Of a stretch of DNA of 64,000 nucleotides, positions 58,767 to 64,000 are shown in pieces. Under the pieces are notes generated by a model. The model did no database searches and was not told the DNA's origin. It was given only the letters and a program-made list of their open reading frames with translations. Source of the DNA: an uncultured Kiritimatiellota bacterium (GTDB taxonomy: Bacteria; Verrucomicrobiota; Kiritimatiellia; RFP12; UBA1067); assembly GCA_934635225.1 (NCBI GenBank), contig CAKTYZ010000007.1:62001-126000 (forward strand), written 5' to 3'. Position numbers and translations under genes: made by a program. Each line of letters opens with the position of its first letter. Within the stretch, counting starts at the first letter, position 1.

Positions 58767-61700
58767 ATGAATCAGATCAAAGGGCTTACGGCGGCTGTCG
58801 TCGCAGCGGTGGCCGTTTGGACCGCTGAGGGCGCGACACGGCGAAATCTTCAGGTGGAGATTGACGCGGCCTCGGCGAAGGGGGGCGGAATCGTTCGCGT
58901 GCCGGCGGGCGAATGGCTGACGCCGGGCGTTTGCCTCAGGAGCGGCGTGACGCTGGAACTCGAGGAGGGCGCGCGTCTGGTGGCGACGACGAATCTGAGC
59001 GAATACGCCGACCGGCGGGCGTTCGTCTTTGCCGAAGGCGCAACGAATGTCGCGCTTGTCGGCACAGGCACGATTGACGGACGCGGCGGCTTGTTCCCGG
59101 TTCGCGATGGGGCTCCGAATCGCCCGAAAGGAGTCCTTTTCCGTAACTGCCGCGACTTCCGCATCGAGGGCGTGCGCCTGGAGGCGCCGGCGGCCTGGAC
59201 GCTTCATCTTCAGGGCTGTGACGGCGGCGTCGTCCGGGGCGTCCGGATCTTCAGCCACGTCAACTTCAACAATGACGGCATCGACATTGAGGCGGCGAAC
59301 CTGCTCGTCGAAGACTGCGACATCGACTCTGACGATGACGCGCTCTGCTTCAAGAGCGAGCTCCGGGACTTCACGGTCGAGAACGTCGAGGTGCGCAACT
59401 GCCGCCTCTCTTCAAACTGCAACGCAATCAAGTTCGGGACGACTTGGTTCGGGAAGGGACGGAACATCCTCGTGCGCGACTGCACGATTCGACCGCGCGT
59501 CAACTCGCGTCTGCGCAAGTGGCATGAGGCACGGGTTCCAGGCGGTGTCCCGGACGCGCCGCAGGGTCTGGGCGGAATCGTCCTTGAGAGCGTGGACGGC
59601 GGCTGGTTGGAGGATGTCACCATCCGCGACATCACGATGGAGGGAGTCCAGACGCCGATTGTCGTCCGGGCGGCCGCCCGGCACACGAACCCGGACGGCG
59701 AGACGCGACTCCGCAACATCCTTATCGAGAACGTGAAGGGCACCGCCCTGAGCCGGATCGCCTCGTCGATCACCGGCGTCCCCGGAGGGAAACGCCCGAC
59801 GGGCATCACCTTGCGCAACGTCGAGTTGACGATGCCCGGCGGCGCGACGGCGGCGATGCAGCCAGCGGCCCGTGTGCCGGAAGCCGCCGACTCGTACCCC
59901 GAAAACCGCATGTTCGGGCATGTTCTGCCCGCCTGGGGCCTCTATGTCCGCCATGCGGACGGTGTGACGCTTGACAACGTGAAGCTGCATCTTGCGGCGG
60001 CGGACGTTCGGGCGGAAGCGGTCGTGACGAGCGATGCGGACGTCGCTTGCTCGGGTTGCAACTTTGTCCCTGTCGCCCGCGAGGATGAGCGGCCGATTGA
60101 CTGCGTTGATCCGTTCATCGGCACGTCTGGCATGGCGAACTGCTTCCCAAGCGCCTGCGTTCCTTTCGGGATGATTCAGGCGGGGCCGTGTTCGGGATCG
60201 CATGCCTGGAAGTACTGCGGCGGCTACCAAATTGCCGACAGGAAGCTTTACGGGTTCGTCCAGGACGCCATCAGCGGCACGGGCTGCGCGGATCTCGGCG
60301 ACATTCTCCTCCAGCCGTTTGACGGCGATCCGGAGGACGCGGACTATCGGGCGACGAAGGGCCGTGAGACGGCGAGTCCCGGCTATTATTCGGTCGTCTA
60401 CCCGAAAAGCCGAAACCTTCGGACGGAGGCGACGTGCCGCGAGCATACGGCGTTCTGGCATTTCACTTATGCGCCGGATGCGCGGCCACGTCTGCTTGTC
60501 GATCTCCAATGGGGGCACACGACGCGGCGCGACTTTGCCCATCGGGTGAAACTCTGCGACGTGTCTTTCCCCGACGCCCATACGATGACCGGACACCTGC
60601 GCATCACGCAGTGGGTAGACCGGGACCTGTACTTCTGCCTGAAGTTCAACCGATCCATGACGCCGCACAAGATCGCCCCACGCTCGAAGGGCCTCGGTGA
60701 CCGCCATGTGCTTGACTTTTCATTCGAGCCCGGAACAGGTCGGCATCTCGCGGTCAAGGTCGGACTTTCGGCGAACAGTGTCGCCGCTGCGGCCCGGAAC
60801 GTCCGGGAAGAGATCCCTCACTGGAACTTCCGACGGGTGCGCGAGGAGGCCGAAGCCCGATGGGGAGCGTTCTTCGACCGCGCCCGGATGAAGGGGACGT
60901 TTGAACAGAGACGTACGTTCTACACCTCGATGTGGCATCTCGGCATCGCGCCGAACGACATCGGTGACTGCGGAGAGGGCCCGTTCTACTCGACGCTTTC
61001 GTTCTGGGACACCTTTCGTGCGGCGCATCCGCTCTTCACGCTGCTCGTGCCCGAGCGCGTGCCCGACATGGTCAACAGCACGCTCCGCTACTTCGACACG
61101 AACGGTTTCCTGCCGATTTGGGCGCTTTGGGGCAAGGACAACATGTGCATGATCGGCACGCATTCGGTGCCCGTCGTCGTTGACGCGTTCCTGAAGGGCT
61201 TCGGCGGCATCGACTGGAAGAGGGCCTATGCCGCGGTCAAGACGACGCTGACGACGAAAACGCCGGGGCGAATCAAGGGAGATTTCGACCTCGTGGACAG
61301 ATACGGCTACTATCCGTGTGACGTGATTCGGGGCGAAAGCGTCAGTCGCCTCCTCGAATGCGCTTACGACGACTGGTGCGCAGGGCAAATGGCCGAACGG
61401 CTGGGCGAGACGGCGGACGCGGCGTTCTTTGCCCGGCGCGCGCGCAACTATCGCAACGTCTTCGACAAGTCCCTCGGACTCATGCGCGGGCGGCGCACAG
61501 ACGGCTCCTGGCGAGAGCCCTTCGATCCGCTCCTTCTCGGACACGGCGCCAACAACGACAATGACTTCACCGAAGGCAATGCGTGGCAGTACACTTGGCA
61601 TGTCATGCAGGACCCCTACGGGCTCATCGACCTCTTTGGCGGCAAACGGGCGTTCGCGGCGCAACTTGACCGCCTCTTCAGCCAAGAGTCGGTCGTTTAT

Positions 61701-62174
61701 GGGCACGACAAGCACGACGTCACGGGACTCATCGGGCAATATGCGCACGGCAATGAGCCAAGCCATCATACGGTCTACTTCTACCGGTTTGCCGACGAGC
61801 CGCACAAGACGGCCGCGCTTGTGCGGGAGATCTGCGACAGGTTCTACCGCAATACGCCGGACGGTCTGTCCGGCAACGACGATTGCGGACAGATGAGCGC
61901 GTGGTATCTCTTCTCGGCGATGGGCTTCTACCCGTTCAACCCCTGCGGCGGCGATTATGTTCTCGGTGCGCCTCAAGTGCCGGAGGTGACGCTTGCGCTT
62001 CCGGGAGGCAAGACCTTCACCGTCGTCGCAAGGGGACTGTCGAAGGCGAACAAGTTCGCGAAGTCCGTGGCTCTGAACGGCCAGCCGCTGGACGGGTTCG
62101 TTCTTCGGCACGCCGACATCCTGAAGGGCGGCGTGCTGACGTTCGAGATGACGGCTGAGCCGAAAGGACGTTGA
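58767..62174 (+). CDS. Secreted bifunctional GH28 (polygalacturonase-like) / GH92 (alpha-mannosidase) fusion
   Basis: 1135 residues. A signal peptide to ~23 is followed by a right-handed beta-helix (~25-440) of GH28 type with N169-D170-G171 (NNDGID) and D189/D190/D191 (DSDDDALCFKS), then CNAIKFGT. GH92 covers ~445-1130: CVDPFIGT, SFWDTFRAAHPL, the candidate acid E936 in EGNAWQY, and D1038/D1039 in GNDDCGQMSAWY. GH92 enzymes are Ca-dependent exo-alpha-mannosidases. The two modules would act on different linkages of one glycan. RBS GGGAGAAAAGAG. The following isomerase and kinase genes fit mannose use. Confidence 0.88.
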   Translation: MNQIKGLTAAVVAAVAVWTAEGATRRNLQVEIDAASAKGGGIVRVPAGEWLTPGVCLRSGVTLELEEGARLVATTNLSEYADRRAFVFAEGATNVALVGTGTIDGRGGLFPVRDGAPNRPKGVLFRNCRDFRIEGVRLEAPAAWTLHLQGCDGGVVRGVRIFSHVNFNNDGIDIEAANLLVEDCDIDSDDDALCFKSELRDFTVENVEVRNCRLSSNCNAIKFGTTWFGKGRNILVRDCTIRPRVNSRLRKWHEARVPGGVPDAPQGLGGIVLESVDGGWLEDVTIRDITMEGVQTPIVVRAAARHTNPDGETRLRNILIENVKGTALSRIASSITGVPGGKRPTGITLRNVELTMPGGATAAMQPAARVPEAADSYPENRMFGHVLPAWGLYVRHADGVTLDNVKLHLAAADVRAEAVVTSDADVACSGCNFVPVAREDERPIDCVDPFIGTSGMANCFPSACVPFGMIQAGPCSGSHAWKYCGGYQIADRKLYGFVQDAISGTGCADLGDILLQPFDGDPEDADYRATKGRETASPGYYSVVYPKSRNLRTEATCREHTAFWHFTYAPDARPRLLVDLQWGHTTRRDFAHRVKLCDVSFPDAHTMTGHLRITQWVDRDLYFCLKFNRSMTPHKIAPRSKGLGDRHVLDFSFEPGTGRHLAVKVGLSANSVAAAARNVREEIPHWNFRRVREEAEARWGAFFDRARMKGTFEQRRTFYTSMWHLGIAPNDIGDCGEGPFYSTLSFWDTFRAAHPLFTLLVPERVPDMVNSTLRYFDTNGFLPIWALWGKDNMCMIGTHSVPVVVDAFLKGFGGIDWKRAYAAVKTTLTTKTPGRIKGDFDLVDRYGYYPCDVIRGESVSRLLECAYDDWCAGQMAERLGETADAAFFARRARNYRNVFDKSLGLMRGRRTDGSWREPFDPLLLGHGANNDNDFTEGNAWQYTWHVMQDPYGLIDLFGGKRAFAAQLDRLFSQESVVYGHDKHDVTGLIGQYAHGNEPSHHTVYFYRFADEPHKTAALVREICDRFYRNTPDGLSGNDDCGQMSAWYLFSAMGFYPFNPCGGDYVLGAPQVPEVTLALPGGKTFTVVARGLSKANKFAKSVALNGQPLDGFVLRHADILKGGVLTFEMTAEPKGR

Positions 62175-62209
62175 CCGCGAGAGTCGGGCGGAAGCAGGAG
62201 AAATGTCAA

Positions 62210-62896
62210 ATGAAAAGATCGGAAATCAATGGGGAGATCAGGTGGGCGGAGGAGTTCCTCGCTCGGAACAACATCCGGCTTCCGGACATGGCTTACTGGT
62301 CGCTGGCGCATTTCAAGGCTCGCGCGACGACGCTCGACGTGGTCAAGAAGGTCGAACTCGGCTGGGACATCACGGATTTCGGCTGTGGCGACTACGCGAA
62401 AGTCGGCGCTGTCCTCTACACGGTCCGCAACGGACTCGTCAACGATCCGTCCGTCGGCGTGCCGTATTGCGAGAAGTACATCGTCATGCGAGAGGGACAG
62501 CGTTTGCCGAACCACTATCACGCCTTCAAGTCCGAGGACATCATCAACCGCGCGGGAGGCGACATCTACGTCTGTCTCTGGAACGCAGACCTCGCAACCG
62601 GCAGTCTGCTTGACACGAATGTCCGCGTGAGGATGGATGGCATTGAGCGCGTCGCCCGCGCGGGCGAGAAGATCATCGTCAGGAAGGGCAATTCGATTAC
62701 GCTCCCGCCATATGTCTCGCACGTTTTCGGCCCTGAGCCCGGCACGGGCGACGTCATCGTCGGGGAAGTCTCGAAGGTCAACGACGACCATTCTGACAAC
62801 TACTTCACCGAGACGGTCGCGCGTTTCGCCGACATCGAGGAGGATGCGCCGATCCTCCGCCCGCTCTGCAACGAAATCACGAAGCTGGTCGGGTAG
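62210..62896 (+). CDS. D-lyxose/D-mannose isomerase (cupin type)
   Basis: 228 residues, normal for D-lyxose ketol-isomerase. The cupin metal site is visible in LPNHYHAFKSEDI (two His, one Glu) with the further His in LPPYVSHVFG. These Mn enzymes convert D-lyxose to D-xylulose and also D-mannose to D-fructose. Directly after an alpha-mannosidase and before a PfkB kinase, mannose to fructose is the likely physiological reaction (inference from context). RBS GCAGGAGA. Confidence 0.88.
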   Translation: MKRSEINGEIRWAEEFLARNNIRLPDMAYWSLAHFKARATTLDVVKKVELGWDITDFGCGDYAKVGAVLYTVRNGLVNDPSVGVPYCEKYIVMREGQRLPNHYHAFKSEDIINRAGGDIYVCLWNADLATGSLLDTNVRVRMDGIERVARAGEKIIVRKGNSITLPPYVSHVFGPEPGTGDVIVGEVSKVNDDHSDNYFTETVARFADIEEDAPILRPLCNEITKLVG

Positions 62897-62898
62897 CC

Positions 62899-63849
62899 AT
62901 GCGGAAGATCGTCGTGGCAGGGTCTGTCATCGTGGACAAGATCCACGAGATCGACGTCTATCCGAAGGAGTCGCAGCTGACGCAGATTCGCCGCACGTCG
63001 CGCGCGCTTGGCGGACTCGTTCCCAATGCGGGCCGCGACATCCGCATCCTCGACCCCTCCGTGCCGGTCCTGGCGTTTGGTCGCGTCGGCGATGACGACG
63101 ACGGGCGTTTCGCGCGCGCAGAACTGGAGGCAAGGGGGATTGACGCGGCCGACATCCGGATGGACGCGTCGGCCGGCACCTCGACGACCGTCGTGATGAG
63201 CGTGCCCGGAGGCGAGCGGACGTTCTTTGTCTACCCCGGCGCGGGCGACAACTGGGGGTACGACGACTTTCCGTTCGCGCGGATCGGACCAGGCGACATC
63301 ATCTTGCTCGGCTATTTCCTTCTCTTGAAGCGCATTGACGCGGGGGATGGACTGCGAATCCTCAAGGAACTCGTGCGCCGTGGCGCGAAGACGGCCGTCG
63401 ATCTCGTCACCGAGGACTCGGACCGCTATCCGCTCGTCCGCGCGTGTCTGCCGTTCGTTGACTACTTGATCGTCAACGAGGTCGAGGCGGCTCGGATTGC
63501 CGGTCTCCCGGCGGATGACGACCGAAGGGCCATTGCGGCGGCGCTTCTTGACGAAGGCGTCCGCGAACGCGTGGTGATTCATGAACCGATGCGCGGCGTC
63601 ACGCTTGCGAAGGACGGGCGATACGCCGAAGTCCGCTCCTTTCGACTGCCCGAAGGCTTTGTCAAGGGCAAGACAGGGGCGGGCGATGCGTTTTGCGCGG
63701 GTGCGCTCCTGTCGATCTATCAGGGACTTTCAGACGAGGAGATCCTTGCCAACGGGGCGACGGCGGCGGTCGGTTCGCTTTCGGCGCCGGGCGCAACCGA
63801 AGGCATGAAGACGCTTGGAGAACTGAAGGAGATGGTCAAATGCTGGTGA
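62899..63849 (+). CDS. PfkB-family carbohydrate kinase
   Basis: 316 residues, ribokinase fold. N-terminal MRKIVVAGSVIVDKIHEID, substrate-side LGGLVPNAGRDI, TVVMSVPGGERTFF, and the anion-hole/catalytic GKTGAGDAFCAGALLS with the base Asp in GAGD. It starts 2 nt after the isomerase gene and overlaps the aldolase start by 10 nt. It likely phosphorylates the fructose made by the isomerase (1- or 6-position not decidable). Confidence 0.9.
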   Translation: MRKIVVAGSVIVDKIHEIDVYPKESQLTQIRRTSRALGGLVPNAGRDIRILDPSVPVLAFGRVGDDDDGRFARAELEARGIDAADIRMDASAGTSTTVVMSVPGGERTFFVYPGAGDNWGYDDFPFARIGPGDIILLGYFLLLKRIDAGDGLRILKELVRRGAKTAVDLVTEDSDRYPLVRACLPFVDYLIVNEVEAARIAGLPADDDRRAIAAALLDEGVRERVVIHEPMRGVTLAKDGRYAEVRSFRLPEGFVKGKTGAGDAFCAGALLSIYQGLSDEEILANGATAAVGSLSAPGATEGMKTLGELKEMVKCW

Positions 63850-64000
63850 ACCTGAACGATGTCCTGAAAAGGGCCAAGGCGGAGAAATACGCCGTCGGAC
63901 TCTTCAACACGATTGACACGGTGCAGCTTGAAGCGGCGATTTCAGCCGCCGAGGAGATGCGCTCCCCCGTCATCATTGGCACGGCTGAGGTGCTGACGCC
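63840..64000 (+). CDS. Class II fructose/tagatose-bisphosphate-type aldolase, N-terminal part (cut by window end)
   Basis: The first 53 codons read MLVNLNDVLKRAKAEKYAVG, LFNTIDTVQLEAAISAAEE, MRSPVIIGTAE, the standard beginning of zinc-dependent class II ketose-bisphosphate aldolases. The start overlaps the end of the kinase gene. It would cleave the phosphorylated ketose into trioses and so close the mannose route. The catalytic region is outside the window. Confidence 0.85.
   Translation, partial: MLVNLNDVLKRAKAEKYAVGLFNTIDTVQLEAAISAAEEMRSPVIIGTAEVLT

Overview
This is a GC-rich (roughly 60% by eye), densely coded bacterial window. It contains no rRNA or tRNA. The gene mix suggests a fermentative, glycan-degrading, Gram-negative-type member of the PVC group, most like host-associated Kiritimatiellota (inference; no marker gene proves it). 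Supporting points are an LpxL-like acyltransferase, many large secreted beta-strand and LamG-type proteins with no SusC/SusD, a Ser/Thr kinase next to an ECF sigma factor, and a glycyl radical enzyme beside fucose/rhamnose/propanediol-type genes.

Layout. 1-2.9 kb: a glycyl radical enzyme (5' end cut by the window) and its radical-SAM activase, which carries an odd Tat-like leader. 2.9-5.7 kb (minus): EamA transporter, PhoR-like kinase, PhoB-like regulator. 5.8-18.8 kb: housekeeping and sugar genes (pgi, SNF2 helicase, FucP-like permease, galK, FecR-like secreted protein, PpiD-like foldase, dut, def, riboflavin synthase, LpxL-like acyltransferase, GT2). 18.9-19.1 kb: eight copies of a 10-bp palindrome at an exact 22-bp period. 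19.3-36.3 kb: glycan locus 1, with a XylR-type regulator, a secreted protein interrupted by a G15 tract, a clan GH-A-like hydrolase, a three-module glycosidase, a decayed transposase, a C13 tract, a LamG-repeat protein, a GHL10-like protein and a TolB-like protein. 36.3-46.9 kb: accessory region with dispersed repeats, a candidate structured leader, a kinase/ECF sigma pair, a REP-associated transposase between palindromes, an FGE-like protein, an FRG-domain gene with a small partner, and a BACON/chitobiase-type secreted protein. 46.9-53.8 kb: TPP riboswitch driving a methyltransferase-TenA fusion, rhaB, a GxxExxY cassette with inverted repeats, a T5orf172 nuclease, fucO-like ADH, hexose-6-P epimerase and a ThyX-like protein. 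53.8-64 kb: glycan locus 2, with a GntR/LacI regulator, a LamG surface protein, a GH28-GH92 fusion, D-lyxose/D-mannose isomerase, PfkB kinase and the start of a class II aldolase.

How it works together (inference). Each glycan locus begins with its own sensor-regulator, then a very large secreted beta-rich protein, then secreted multi-module glycosidases. In locus 2 the cytoplasmic genes read as a mannose route: GH92 releases mannose, the isomerase makes fructose, and the PfkB kinase and aldolase send it to glycolysis. Three of the secreted beta-rich proteins end in a short hydrophobic stretch plus a terminal Arg (LIIR, VIIR, VIR). In locus 1 one of them is split by a poly-G tract and another has a poly-C tract upstream of its promoter, so their expression may be phase variable. 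Promoters repeatedly show an extended -10 (TGnTATAAT), in several cases so close to the ATG that the mRNA would be nearly leaderless.
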